A stretch of DNA of 20,471 nucleotides from DATBLZ01 sp036555065 (GTDB lineage Bacteria; Pseudomonadota; Gammaproteobacteria; Steroidobacterales; Rariloculaceae): positions 1-20,471 of the forward strand of contig DATBLZ010000035.1 of assembly GCA_036555065.1 (NCBI GenBank). The letters are read 5' to 3'. Numbering within the stretch: the first letter of the stretch is position 1; each line of letters starts with the position of its first letter. The translations under genes were made by a program, and so were the position numbers. The notes beneath the pieces were generated by a model. The model was not told the origin of the DNA. It saw only the letters and a list, made by a program, of their open reading frames with translations, and did not search any database. Positions 7,846 to 15,151 of the stretch are shown piece by piece.

Positions 7846-8361
7846 TCACCAGGCCGGATTCCCGGGCGGCGCGGCCCAGGCCGGATTGCCTTCGTTGTAG
7901 ATCCGGCGCTTTGCGAACAGCCATTCGCCGTCCACCTTGACGAGGTCGTCCTCGTAGTGACCGTAACCGCCGATTGTCATGCGGCCCTCGGCATTCTTGC
8001 CCGTATGCATCCAGGCCGCGCGGCCGGTCGCGTGATCGCCGTCGATGCGCAGGACGAGGTTCGTGATGTGATGCCGGCCTCCGGGCATGTTCGCCACGGC
8101 CGCCTTGATCGCGTCGCGGCCGACGACTTCGCCGTTGCCGACGTCGAGAATGCCGTTCTCGGTGAACGTGGTGACGTACAGATCGTGATCTTTGAAGTCG
8201 AGGGCGAAGAGGTAGCGTGCCTGAAGGTTCTCGATCAGCGCGCGGTCTTCCGCATAGCTCGTCTCCCGGGCGGAGGCGAATGACAAACCGAAACTCGATA
8301 CGAGAAAGCCGGTGACTACGCCGATGATGACGCCTGTCAATCCGATAGCCGCTTTTTGCAT
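7846..8361 (-). CDS. SnoaL-like (NTF2-fold) protein with N-terminal membrane anchor or signal
   Basis: The protein has 171 residues. The first 30 or so form a hydrophobic signal or anchor (IGLTGVIIGVVTGFLVSSF), followed by a domain of about 130 residues that looks like the SnoaL_4 group: the start EDRALIENLQARYLFALDFKD, the middle GRHHITNLVL, and the end VDGEWLFAKRRIYNE. This fold serves as cyclase, isomerase, dehydratase or ligand binder, so no reaction can be named. ATG at 8359-8361 follows a strong AGAGGAG ribosome site. The start lies 13 bp after the DUF6152-like gene, and the small exported protein follows after 16 bp. The C-terminus repeats a GNPAW peptide, matching a short direct repeat in the DNA (7849-7860 and 7878-7889). 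Activity outside the cytoplasm is inferred. Confidence 0.75.
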   Translation of the reverse strand: MQKAAIGLTGVIIGVVTGFLVSSFGLSFASARETSYAEDRALIENLQARYLFALDFKDHDLYVTTFTENGILDVGNGEVVGRDAIKAAVANMPGGRHHITNLVLRIDGDHATGRAAWMHTGKNAEGRMTIGGYGHYEDDLVKVDGEWLFAKRRIYNEGNPAWAAPPGNPAW

Positions 8362-8374
8362 GATGATTGCTCCT

Positions 8375-9385
8375 CTACTGCGGTACGTGGGCCCGATACC
8401 GGGCCGCGACGTCCTTGTCGCAGGGTTCCGAGTCCTGCGAGAACTCGAGGTCGGGGCGATGGTCCCACTGCATCGCCAATGTGGCTGGGCCCGTGAGATA
8501 CACCGGATCTTCGACGGTGGCCTCATAGCGCAGCCGCGTGCGATCTTCCGTGAGCGTCAGCCGTTCGACCGTGTGCTTGCCCGGGCTCGACGGCACGTTG
8601 ATGCCGAGGCCGGACGGGTTGGGCTCATAGGCGATCGTATCGATCACGAGCGTCGCGCCCTCCCACCGCCCGATGGAGTGCCCATGGAGCGAGGGTTGGA
8701 CGTCGGCCGGATGCTCTGCGTTCAAATAAATGGTGCGCACGACATGGTCGCCCGTGTTATCGAACCGCATCACGACCTCGTCTGTTCCGATCTCGATCGT
8801 GCGCAGCTCGTCGAGCACCTCGAGGAACGGCGTAGGCTCGACGAAGCAGAGCCCATCGGCGAGTAGCTGTCCCTGAATGGCACGCCCTTCCGCCGTGATC
8901 GGCCAGCGCGCCATGGCACCGAAACCCGCCCCGAGCGCCGCCCGGTTGGGGGCCCAGTGGCCCTGGAGACTCTCGGCCGGCGTCAGCGTGCGATTGCGCG
9001 TATTCGCCGTATAGAACCCGTGAATCTCGCCATCCTCGGTCGTGACGTCGAGGATCCGAACCTGCTTGCCCCAGCCTCCGCGATTGGGGTTTGCGCGCAT
9101 GACGACGTGCGTGCCGGCTTTCAGTGCCTCCCGATCGAGGCCGTCGACCAGCGCTTGGGTAATCCCGAGGCCCTCGCCTTCCACGAGCGCCGGCTTGCCG
9201 TCCGGGCCTGTGGTCTCGACGATCAGGTACATGTGCGGGTTCACCCAGTCGAACCGCGCGACGGTCCCTTCGATCAGTATCTCCTGCGACGTATCGAACA
9301 TGGCCTGGCTGTGGTGGGCGAAAGCCGGCGCGCCGAAGAGCGCGGTCGCGGCAAGCGCTGAAAGAGCGGTGGGCAGATGTCTCAT
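8375..9385 (-). CDS. Exported DUF6152-like protein
   Basis: This 336-residue protein has a clear signal peptide (LSALAATALFGAPAFA) cut just before HHSQAMFD. The mature start HHSQAMFDTSQEILIEGTVARFDWVNPHMYL is the hallmark of the DUF6152 group, found in exported proteins of soil proteobacteria; its function is unknown. The first 100 residues would make a small beta-barrel-like domain. The remainder, with WRIT-like strands and a final PCDKDVAARYR, is a second domain I do not recognise. ATG at 9383-9385 follows the ribosome site GGAGG; a frame open further upstream lacks such a site. It heads a three-gene minus-strand unit of exported proteins and has a long structured leader (9386-9595). Confidence 0.75.
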   Translation of the reverse strand: MRHLPTALSALAATALFGAPAFAHHSQAMFDTSQEILIEGTVARFDWVNPHMYLIVETTGPDGKPALVEGEGLGITQALVDGLDREALKAGTHVVMRANPNRGGWGKQVRILDVTTEDGEIHGFYTANTRNRTLTPAESLQGHWAPNRAALGAGFGAMARWPITAEGRAIQGQLLADGLCFVEPTPFLEVLDELRTIEIGTDEVVMRFDNTGDHVVRTIYLNAEHPADVQPSLHGHSIGRWEGATLVIDTIAYEPNPSGLGINVPSSPGKHTVERLTLTEDRTRLRYEATVEDPVYLTGPATLAMQWDHRPDLEFSQDSEPCDKDVAARYRAHVPQ

Positions 9386-9498
9386 GTCGGAACCTCCGAG
9401 CGGTAACGCAATGGAATGGAATGATAAGAAAAGTCCCTCACGGAGCGTTACCGTCCGTGGCGGGATGGGCGTGCGGGGGCCCTCCCTGGAGGGATTTT

Positions 9499-9515
9499 GC
9501 ACCAGTATGGTGCAG
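9499..9515. promoter_or_regulatory. Perfect 17-bp dyad matching the NtrC-box consensus
   Basis: TGCACCAGTATGGTGCA has two seven-base arms around a three-base centre, and agrees with the enteric NtrC consensus TGCACCA-N3-TGGTGCA as I remember it. It lies about 114 bp upstream of the DUF6152-like start. No convincing sigma-54 -24/-12 pair was found near it, and it is flanked by two other G/C-rich dyads, so it may instead be one hairpin of a palindromic element. Confidence 0.4.
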
Positions 9516-9589
9516 GACCCCTCGGCGGAGGGCTACGCCGCCGTGCGCCCGCGTTCGTGGATCGCTCGGCGGCGCGATTCCGCGGAAAC

Positions 9590-9618
9590 ATTCTAGAAAG
9601 TACCTCAACTTCGTTCAG
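9590..9618 (-). promoter_or_regulatory. Possible sigma-70 promoter for the DUF6152-like operon
   Basis: On the minus strand CTGAAC (9613-9618) and TAGAAT (9590-9595) are separated by 17 bp, a fair -10 with a poor -35. It would give a leader of roughly 200 bases carrying the dyads at 9401-9533. This is based only on similarity to the consensus. Confidence 0.25.
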
Positions 9619-9662
9619 GTTGGGCGGCGCCGGAAACAGCGCAGCGGCCGTTGGTCGGCCGG

Positions 9663-10124
9663 TCACGCGCGGAGCGGCCGGTGCATAGGCTGCTCGCGCA
9701 GCCGGCCGAAAACGCTGCCGAGAACGATGCCGAAAACGAGATCCAGCAAGAGCGGCGCGACGGCGGCGGCGGGCCCGATGCTCGTGCCGAAGAAACCCGC
9801 GCCGACCATCGGCATGAACATGCTCATCGTGAGCAGCCAGATCATGGTCGCGAACACGGCGCCCTTCGTCGCCGGTGCGCCCGGCCATGTCTCGTACGTG
9901 CCCGCGAACACGAGACCCCAGAGCACAACGCTGATGGCGGAGTGGACGATCCACGCCGCAACGGGGCTTGCGGGCAGTCCGAAGTGTTCCGCGCCGAGCT
10001 GCCTCAGCATCTCGATCGTGTCGGCGGCGGGCAGCAAGCCGACCGCGGATTTGATCACCATCAGCACGGCGATCACGATCGTCGCAGCGAGCCCGGCGAG
10101 AAGACCGTTAGTCCACTTGCTCAT
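9663..10124 (-). CDS. Four-helix integral membrane protein, function unknown
   Basis: This 153-residue protein has four hydrophobic segments: about 8-30 (LLAGLAATIVIAVLMVIKSA), 57-78 (AWIVHSAISVVLWGLVFAG), 87-110 and 115-140 (AAVAPLLLDLVFGIVLGSVFG). It resembles the small DUF6789/DUF1440-like membrane proteins, but I cannot assign it firmly. ATG at 10122-10124 has only a weak GGGG ribosome site. It is divergent from the DoxX-like gene, with 59 bp between the starts, so the two could share control. Its inner-membrane location is inferred from hydrophobicity. Confidence 0.6.
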   Translation of the reverse strand: MSKWTNGLLAGLAATIVIAVLMVIKSAVGLLPAADTIEMLRQLGAEHFGLPASPVAAWIVHSAISVVLWGLVFAGTYETWPGAPATKGAVFATMIWLLTMSMFMPMVGAGFFGTSIGPAAAVAPLLLDLVFGIVLGSVFGRLREQPMHRPLRA

Positions 10125-10183
10125 AGTGCCCCGGCGTTAAACGCGGTCTAGAATGGCACATTTTTCGGGCGCAGGTGCGGATC

Positions 10184-10588
10184 ATGAAGTATCTGGTCAT
10201 CGCAGGACGAATGATATTCGGGGGTTGGATGGTTTACGCGGGCTTGAATCATTGGTTTCATTTCACCCCGCAGCCCTACGGACAAAACCCCCTCTCCATC
10301 GAGCTCACGACGGCTTTGATCGAGAGCGGCCTCTTCGACTTGGTCAAGGCAATGGAAGCGATCACGGGCACGCTCGTTCTCATAGGGCTATACGTGCCGT
10401 TGGCGCTCGTCGCCGCGCTGCCGATTTCCGTCGTCGTGGCCTATTTCAACCTCGTGCTGGAGCACAACGGCGTCGTGAACTACGTCGCCGGCACGCTCGT
10501 GCTCGGCCTTAACCTGTTGTTGATGCTTGCGTACGTAAAGAGCTATCAACCTCTATTGAGGTGGAGGGCATCGATCGCTGCCGGCTAG
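10184..10588 (+). CDS. DoxX-like small membrane protein
   Basis: This 134-residue protein has four predicted membrane helices. It starts with RMIFGGWMVYAGLNHW, followed by GLFDLVKAMEAITGTLVLIGLYVPLALV, typical of the DoxX family, which includes proteins tied to respiratory or redox functions and many of unknown role. I chose ATG at 10184, preceded by AGGTG at about 10172-10176. A GTG nine bases upstream (10175) is possible and would add MRI. A TAGAAT at 10149-10154 could be a -10 box, but no good -35 is present. The gene converges on the tannase-like gene, with 44 bp between. Confidence 0.7.
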   Translation: MKYLVIAGRMIFGGWMVYAGLNHWFHFTPQPYGQNPLSIELTTALIESGLFDLVKAMEAITGTLVLIGLYVPLALVAALPISVVVAYFNLVLEHNGVVNYVAGTLVLGLNLLLMLAYVKSYQPLLRWRASIAAG

Positions 10589-10632
10589 CGCGAACGTGCT
10601 CGCGCAAGTAACGCACACGAGCTCGCCCGGCG

Positions 10633-12282
10633 TTACTCGCAGACGAAGCTCGCCGCGGATTCGACATCACCTGTGCCACGGTAGCGCGCGACTTTGGGCC
10701 AGTCGCAGAGTGGCCGCGTCCGCGTCCTACTCCAATCGGCGGGCAGCTCCGCGTTGTCGGCGCGCACTTCAGCGACGAGGCTGTCGGGCGCCTTGCCTTG
10801 CTCGACCCAGGTCACGAGCGCGCCGAATGCGTCGAAGCGATCGGTCGCGGGGCCGCCGCTGCAGTGGGTCATTCCGGGCACCGGATAAAAGCGAGCGAAA
10901 TCAGTAGCGTCGCCGCCATTGTTCGCACGCAACTTCGTGTACCAGTCGATCGACGCTTGGACCGAGAACGCGCCGTCGCTGGCCCCGTGATAGACGATGA
11001 CTTTGCCACCGGCGGCCCGTAGCTCGGCCAGCCGCGGGTTGCGCCAGTCGGTCGGCGCCATGAAGTCCATTGCCGATATCGGATACGCGGGCGTCGTCGC
11101 CTCGATCTTCGGCGCGTCGCGGTCGAAGTCGAAGCCGCGCAGATACTCGAGCAGCCCTTGCGGTGTTCTGGCGACGGCTGTCGGCGGGGTCGTGAAGATC
11201 TGGGCGAGTGAGCCCGCGCCGAGCGTGGCGATGAGCGGCAGGCCGTCGAAGCCTGGAATCGGGCTCTCGAGCTTCCACGTGCGCCAGTCGTTCGCGCCGA
11301 TACCCGTATCGAAGAGCCACGATGCGTAGAGCCGGCGCCCGTTCTTGTCCGTCGGGCCGGCGAACGAGCGTTCGAGCGCTGCCACTTGGCGCGGATCGAG
11401 ACATTGATCGCGGCGCTCGGCGCTGCAACCGACGCGCTCGATGTCGAACGTCTCCTGACACGCCGCGAGCGCGCCGACGATACCGTCGCTTGCGCCGTCG
11501 AGCGCATCGCACTGCGCGCGGACGGCACTCGCCACGACTTGCAGGTCGTCGCGCGAGAACGCGCGCCGCACGTCGTTTCCAGTTTGCTCGAAGCTCTGGA
11601 TGTCCCAAGCATGCTGCAGGGCTATCTGCGGCAAGTTGTAACCGGGCGCGCCGGCGAGGAAGCCGTCGAACTCCTCTGCTAGCCGCGTCGCGCCGACGAG
11701 CGCATGCCGTCCACCGTTCGAGCAGCCGACCATATAGGAGTACTCCGGAAGGCGGCCGTAGTAGCGCGCGATGAGGGTCTTGGCGAGTGGCGTGAGCGTG
11801 ATGTTCGCAGCGTAGCCGTAATCGAGACGCGCCTGATGGTCGAAGCCGAACAAACCGCCGCCGGCGAGACCGGCAGCGCGGTTCGCTTGGCCGTCATGGC
11901 CGGAGTCCGAGCTCAGCACAGCGTAGCCCTTGGCGAGCGCGGTTGCTGGCTGATTGCCGCCGAGACCGCCGTAGGCCGGCACGACGGCGCCGTCGTTGCC
12001 GCCGTTGGCCTGGTGAAAGTAGCGACCGTTCCACTGCTCGGGCAGTCGCATCTCGAAGCCGATCGCGTACGGCCTGCCATCCGTGCCCGTGCGCTCGTTG
12101 ACCGCCCCGCGCACGACGCAATGCGCGCCCGCGCGCGCGTCGCTTGCGACGGCCGCGGCCGAAATGATATGGGTCGCGGGTAGTTCGAGCGCGGCGAAGC
12201 TCGCGGTATCGCACGCAAATGCGGGCTGCGGCTGGGCATGGGCGGCCTCTGCAGCGATAGCCGCCGCCAGCGCCACGAGCAC
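10633..12282 (-). CDS. Exported tannase/feruloyl esterase family hydrolase
   Basis: This alpha/beta hydrolase should cleave ester bonds of phenolic acids such as gallate or ferulate, in the periplasm or outside the cell. The full catalytic set is visible: Ser in GCSNGG (codon 11719-11721), Asp in GASDGAF (10975-10977) and His in MTHCSGG (10864-10866). A Cys next to both Ser and His gives the CS-D-HC disulfide pattern of the family. A signal peptide (VALAAAIAAEAAHA) precedes QPQPAF. The start is uncertain. GTG at 12282 gives a compact signal peptide; GTG at 12336 or TTG at 12354 would lengthen it but would put a REP-like repeat inside the gene. No candidate has a good ribosome site. It lies downstream of the MetE-like gene on the same strand and may be co-transcribed. 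The exact substrate is unknown. Confidence 0.85.
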   Translation of the reverse strand: MLVALAAAIAAEAAHAQPQPAFACDTASFAALELPATHIISAAAVASDARAGAHCVVRGAVNERTGTDGRPYAIGFEMRLPEQWNGRYFHQANGGNDGAVVPAYGGLGGNQPATALAKGYAVLSSDSGHDGQANRAAGLAGGGLFGFDHQARLDYGYAANITLTPLAKTLIARYYGRLPEYSYMVGCSNGGRHALVGATRLAEEFDGFLAGAPGYNLPQIALQHAWDIQSFEQTGNDVRRAFSRDDLQVVASAVRAQCDALDGASDGIVGALAACQETFDIERVGCSAERRDQCLDPRQVAALERSFAGPTDKNGRRLYASWLFDTGIGANDWRTWKLESPIPGFDGLPLIATLGAGSLAQIFTTPPTAVARTPQGLLEYLRGFDFDRDAPKIEATTPAYPISAMDFMAPTDWRNPRLAELRAAGGKVIVYHGASDGAFSVQASIDWYTKLRANNGGDATDFARFYPVPGMTHCSGGPATDRFDAFGALVTWVEQGKAPDSLVAEVRADNAELPADWSRTRTRPLCDWPKVARYRGTGDVESAASFVCE

Positions 12283-12314
12283 GTCTACGGCGGCGCCGCA
12301 GTGTCTCGAAGAGA

Positions 12315-12336
12315 GCGCGCCTAAAGCCGCTCCCAC
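12315..12336 (-). repeat. REP-like palindromic repeat, degenerate copy on the minus strand
   Basis: The plus-strand sequence here matches the reverse complement of the 4219-4240 unit at 18 of 22 positions, and keeps the AAGCCGCTCC half exactly. It sits between the MetE-like stop and the preferred start of the esterase, the intergenic position expected of REP elements. Confidence 0.55.
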
Positions 12337-12361
12337 GAAACGGCCCGTTCCCAAGCGCGCT

Positions 12362-13462
12362 CTAGCCGCCGATCTCCTTGCGGACGATCGCGGCGCCCTC
12401 GGCGAGCGCCTTGAGCTTGAGCTTCGCGACCATGCGCGACAACGGCTTCATGCCGCAGTCGGTGGTGAGCGTGACCTTGTCCGCCGGCACGGCCTTCACG
12501 ACCTTGCGGACGCGATCGGCGATCATCTGCGGCGACTCGACGGCGTTCGTGCGGATGTCGAGCACGCCGACGTGCGCGCCCTGATTCGCAGGTAGCTTTT
12601 TGAGGAACTCGATGCCTGCCATGTCGCGGTTGGCGTAGTCGAGCACGAACTCATCGACTCCAGCCGTGCCGAAGAAGTAGGGCAGCACGGTCTGGTAGCC
12701 CTCGGGGTAACCCGCGCTCAGAATGTCGTTGCCCCACGCATTGCCGAAGCAGAAGTGCCAGCCGATCTGCGCATCGACGCCGTCGCAGCACTGCTCGATG
12801 ACCGCGCGAATCCACTTGTAGTCGTCTTTGTTGTTGGTGAAGAGTGGCAGCCACGCGCCGAGGTCCTCGATCTGCAGGTACTTCGCGCCGGCGGCAACGA
12901 GCTCCTTCATCTCCTTGTTGAAGAGCGGGGCGAGCGCGAAGCTCAGCTCCTTCGCGTCCTTGTAGTGCTTGAAGTACACGTGCCAGGCGAGGTTGATCGG
13001 ACCGGCACCGACCGAGACCTTGACGGGCTTCTCTGTGCACTTGGAAGCGATCCTGTACAGGTCGGCGAACCGGAGCCGACTGTTGCCGACTGGGCCGTTG
13101 TTCACGACGCCGCCCCAGTCGTGGAGCATCTCCTGCGTGACGTTGCGCTCGACAACGCCGACGGTCGACGGATGCTCTTCCTTGGCCGCCTCGAACCCAT
13201 CGATGCGCTCGTACAGGTACCAGCAGAACGAGCCGATCACCCCGATGTAGTCGTCGTACCACATGTTGCCGTCGGTGACGAGGTCGAGACCCGCTTCTTC
13301 CTGATCGCGGATGACCGTGGCGACGGCGTCGGCGTAGGCTTCCTCGTGCGCGACTTCCTTGAATGCGACCCGGATGTCGCGGCCGAGCAGCTGTTGCTTG
13401 AACCAATGCGGACGCGGATAGGATCCGACCATGGTGGTCGGCAGTAGCGTTTTCTTTGCCAT
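12362..13462 (-). CDS. Short MetE-like (methionine synthase II family) zinc methyltransferase
   Basis: This 366-residue protein matches only the catalytic C-terminal barrel of cobalamin-independent methionine synthase. The zinc ligands are recognisable: H236 and C238 in WHFCFGN, a probable E271 in VDEFVLD, and C336 in TTDCGMK. The start TTMVGSYPRP is typical of the family. Full-length MetE is about 750 residues, so this is a core-type member that lacks the N-terminal folate-binding barrel half. It could methylate homocysteine with methyl-THF or another methyl donor. Some relatives act on other thiols, such as the epoxyalkane:coenzyme M transferases. ATG at 13460-13462 follows GAGGAG on the minus strand, which decides the start; the frame open further upstream overlaps the dehydrogenase. 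It lies 128 bp downstream of the aldehyde dehydrogenase. Confidence 0.85.
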   Translation of the reverse strand: MAKKTLLPTTMVGSYPRPHWFKQQLLGRDIRVAFKEVAHEEAYADAVATVIRDQEEAGLDLVTDGNMWYDDYIGVIGSFCWYLYERIDGFEAAKEEHPSTVGVVERNVTQEMLHDWGGVVNNGPVGNSRLRFADLYRIASKCTEKPVKVSVGAGPINLAWHVYFKHYKDAKELSFALAPLFNKEMKELVAAGAKYLQIEDLGAWLPLFTNNKDDYKWIRAVIEQCCDGVDAQIGWHFCFGNAWGNDILSAGYPEGYQTVLPYFFGTAGVDEFVLDYANRDMAGIEFLKKLPANQGAHVGVLDIRTNAVESPQMIADRVRKVVKAVPADKVTLTTDCGMKPLSRMVAKLKLKALAEGAAIVRKEIGG

Positions 13463-13483
13463 TATCCAGTTCTCCTCGGTGCG

Positions 13484-13502
13484 CGAGCCGTGCTGCGGCT
13501 CG
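13484..13502 (-). promoter_or_regulatory. Leader hairpin before the MetE-like gene
   Basis: CGAGCCG (13484-13490) and CGGCTCG (13496-13502) form a perfect seven-base stem with a five-base loop. In the minus-strand RNA it ends about 9 bases before the GAGGAG ribosome site. A TATACT -10-like box lies just upstream in the same RNA direction (13522-13527), so the gene may also have its own promoter in the 128-bp gap. The hairpin does not match a known SAM or SAH riboswitch as far as I can tell. Confidence 0.3.
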
Positions 13503-13550
13503 TTGTTATTGCAGGCGCCAAAGTATACGTCATGGTTTTGGGCATCGGGT

Positions 13551-13575
13551 AGATCGAGGCCGATCTGTAGGAGCG
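13551..13575. repeat. Small dyad joined to a partial REP-like sequence
   Basis: AGATCG-AGGC-CGATCT at 13551-13566 is a perfect six-base stem. It runs directly into TGTAGGAGCG at 13566-13575, equal to the first ten bases of the repeat unit at 4218-4227, after which the match ends. It lies just after the aldehyde dehydrogenase stop on the minus strand. It may be a remnant or truncated repeat. Confidence 0.35.
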
Positions 13576-13590
13576 AAGATAAAGGGAGGC

Positions 13591-15072
13591 TCAGTGGCCG
13601 GGTGTCATTAGAAATGGCGGCGGATAGTGCCGCCCGCCGCGCTCGACCGTGATCCAGCGCATCTCGGTGAAGGTGTCGATGCCCTGCTTGCCGCCGTGAC
13701 GCCCGAGGCCGCTCGCGCCGATGCCGCCGAACGGGACGTGCGGCTCGTCGTTGACGGAGCTGTCGTTGACGTGCGCCATACCCGTATGCAGGCGCCGCGC
13801 GATTTCCAGACCCTTTTCCTCGTCGCGCGTGATGATGCCGGCAGAGAGGCCGTACTCGGAGTCGTTGGCGATCTCGACGGCCTCGTCGACGCTCGCCGCT
13901 ATGAGCACGGGCGCGACCGGGCCGAACGTCTCCTCGCGGAAGATCTTCATGCTCCGCGTGACGTTTGTGAGAATCGTTGGCTCGAAGAACAGCCCGTTGT
14001 TCTTGCCGCCACACAGGATCTTCGCGCCTTGCGCGACGGCTTCATCGACATGCGCTCTGATCTTGGCGAGCTGCGTCTTGTTGATGACCGGCCCGATGCA
14101 GTTCGCCATCTCGCGCGGATTGCCCACCTTGAGCTTCTTCGTGTTGGCCACGAACTTGTCGGTGAATTCCTTGGCGATCTTGCTCTGCACGATCACGCGC
14201 TCGACGGCCATGCAAATCTGCCCTTGATGCATGAACGAACCGAATGTCGCGGCATTGACGGCGCGCTCGACGTCCGCGTCATCGAGGACGATGAGCGCGT
14301 CCTTGCCGCCGAGCTCGACGCAACAACGCTTGAGCAACCGGCCGGCTTTGGCCGCGACCTCGCGGCCTACGGCCGTCGACCCTGTGAAGCTCACGCCGCG
14401 CACGGCGGGGTTCGAGATCAGCTCGTCGCCGACCTCGGCGACGTGCTCACGCGAGCACGTGACGACGTTGAAAACGCCTTTCGGGATTCCCGCCTCTTCC
14501 AAGATCTCGGCGATCAAGAGACCGCCCGCGACGGGCGTCTCTTCGGAAGGCTTGAGCACGACACAGTTGCCGACCGCGAGCGCGGGCGCTAGGCCGCGCG
14601 AGGAGAGAATCAGCGGGAAGTTCCACGGCGAGATCACCGCGACGACGCCGAGCGGCACGCGCATGACCAAGCTCAACTTGCCGTGGTCCGACGGCAAAAT
14701 CTCGCCGTTGACCTGATACGCGGCCGCTGCCGCAGCGCGGTAGACGCCGGAGCTGTAGTTCGTCTCGAACATCGTTTTGCCGATCCATGCACCGCCTTCG
14801 TCGATCAGAGCGTCTTGAAACTCTTTCGCTCGGGCCTCGAGGATGTCGCCGACTTTGTGGATGATCCGCGCGCGCGCCGAGTGACTCATCGCGGACCACG
14901 CGGGGAAAGCCACCTCGGCGGCAGCGATTGCGGAGCGCGCATCCGCGCGCGAGGCATCGGCTACGCGCGTCCAGATTTCACCCGTCGTCGGGTTGTAGAC
15001 GGGGAATTGAGCGCCGCCTTGTGCACCGACCCACGCGCCGTTGATGAAGAGATCGCGTCGATTGCTGGCCAT
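13591..15072 (-). CDS. Aldehyde dehydrogenase, vanillin/benzaldehyde dehydrogenase-like
   Basis: This 493-residue NAD(P)-dependent enzyme oxidises an aldehyde to the acid. The catalytic Cys is C287 in GQICM, the general base E253 in VELGGKD, and the oxyanion Asn N151 in SPWNFP. The C-terminus WITVERGGRHYPPPF resembles the aromatic aldehyde group, which includes vanillin and salicylaldehyde dehydrogenases. An aromatic aldehyde is therefore a reasonable guess, and the nearby phenolic esterase agrees with it, but succinate semialdehyde-like substrates are not excluded. ATG at 15070-15072 follows GAGGAG. It is the first gene of a minus-strand run with the MetE-like and esterase genes, and is divergent from the phospholipase D-like gene. 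Confidence 0.9.
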   Translation of the reverse strand: MASNRRDLFINGAWVGAQGGAQFPVYNPTTGEIWTRVADASRADARSAIAAAEVAFPAWSAMSHSARARIIHKVGDILEARAKEFQDALIDEGGAWIGKTMFETNYSSGVYRAAAAAAYQVNGEILPSDHGKLSLVMRVPLGVVAVISPWNFPLILSSRGLAPALAVGNCVVLKPSEETPVAGGLLIAEILEEAGIPKGVFNVVTCSREHVAEVGDELISNPAVRGVSFTGSTAVGREVAAKAGRLLKRCCVELGGKDALIVLDDADVERAVNAATFGSFMHQGQICMAVERVIVQSKIAKEFTDKFVANTKKLKVGNPREMANCIGPVINKTQLAKIRAHVDEAVAQGAKILCGGKNNGLFFEPTILTNVTRSMKIFREETFGPVAPVLIAASVDEAVEIANDSEYGLSAGIITRDEEKGLEIARRLHTGMAHVNDSSVNDEPHVPFGGIGASGLGRHGGKQGIDTFTEMRWITVERGGRHYPPPFLMTPGH

Positions 15073-15095
15073 GATTTTCTCCTCGTTATGACGCT

Positions 15096-15125
15096 AGTAT
15101 ATTCGTGCCCCTCATCGACTGGCAG
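15096..15125 (-). promoter_or_regulatory. Possible sigma-70 promoter for the aldehyde dehydrogenase
   Basis: On the minus strand CTGCCA (15120-15125, four of six consensus bases) and TATACT (15096-15101, five of six) are separated by 18 bp, with the start codon 23 bases downstream of the -10 box. On the plus strand TATATT at 15098-15103 overlaps it and could serve the divergent gene, though its -35 is poor. Confidence 0.4.
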
Positions 15126-15151
15126 GCCTCGCGCGCAGGCATCCGATATCC

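Larger units (their letters stand above)
9386..9662. other. 277-bp intergenic region with several dyads, probable leader of the DUF6152-like gene
   Basis: No gene is credible here. From the minus-strand start of the region it holds a possible promoter (9590-9618), three adjacent dyads (9481-9494, 9499-9515, 9520-9533), a local hairpin at 9440-9459, and a nine-base inverted repeat (9401-9409 with 9445-9453) close to the ribosome site of the DUF6152-like gene. At 9602-9620 an imperfect hairpin (ACCTCAAC / GTTCAGGT, one mismatch) could mark the 3' end of the 9663-10124 gene, but no strong T-run follows. Confidence 0.5.

Noticed and set aside
9450..9480. Sigma-54 promoter near the NtrC-like box
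   Set aside because: The TGGC...GC-like bases near 9458-9474 have the wrong spacing and lie on the strand away from the gene.
10588..10605. Hairpin GCGCGA/TCGCGC between the convergent DoxX-like and esterase genes
   Set aside because: Six pairs without a T-run; such G/C dyads are expected by chance in this composition.
13463..14014. N-terminal extension of the MetE-like protein
   Set aside because: It overlaps the aldehyde dehydrogenase; the conserved start at 13462 has a strong ribosome site.
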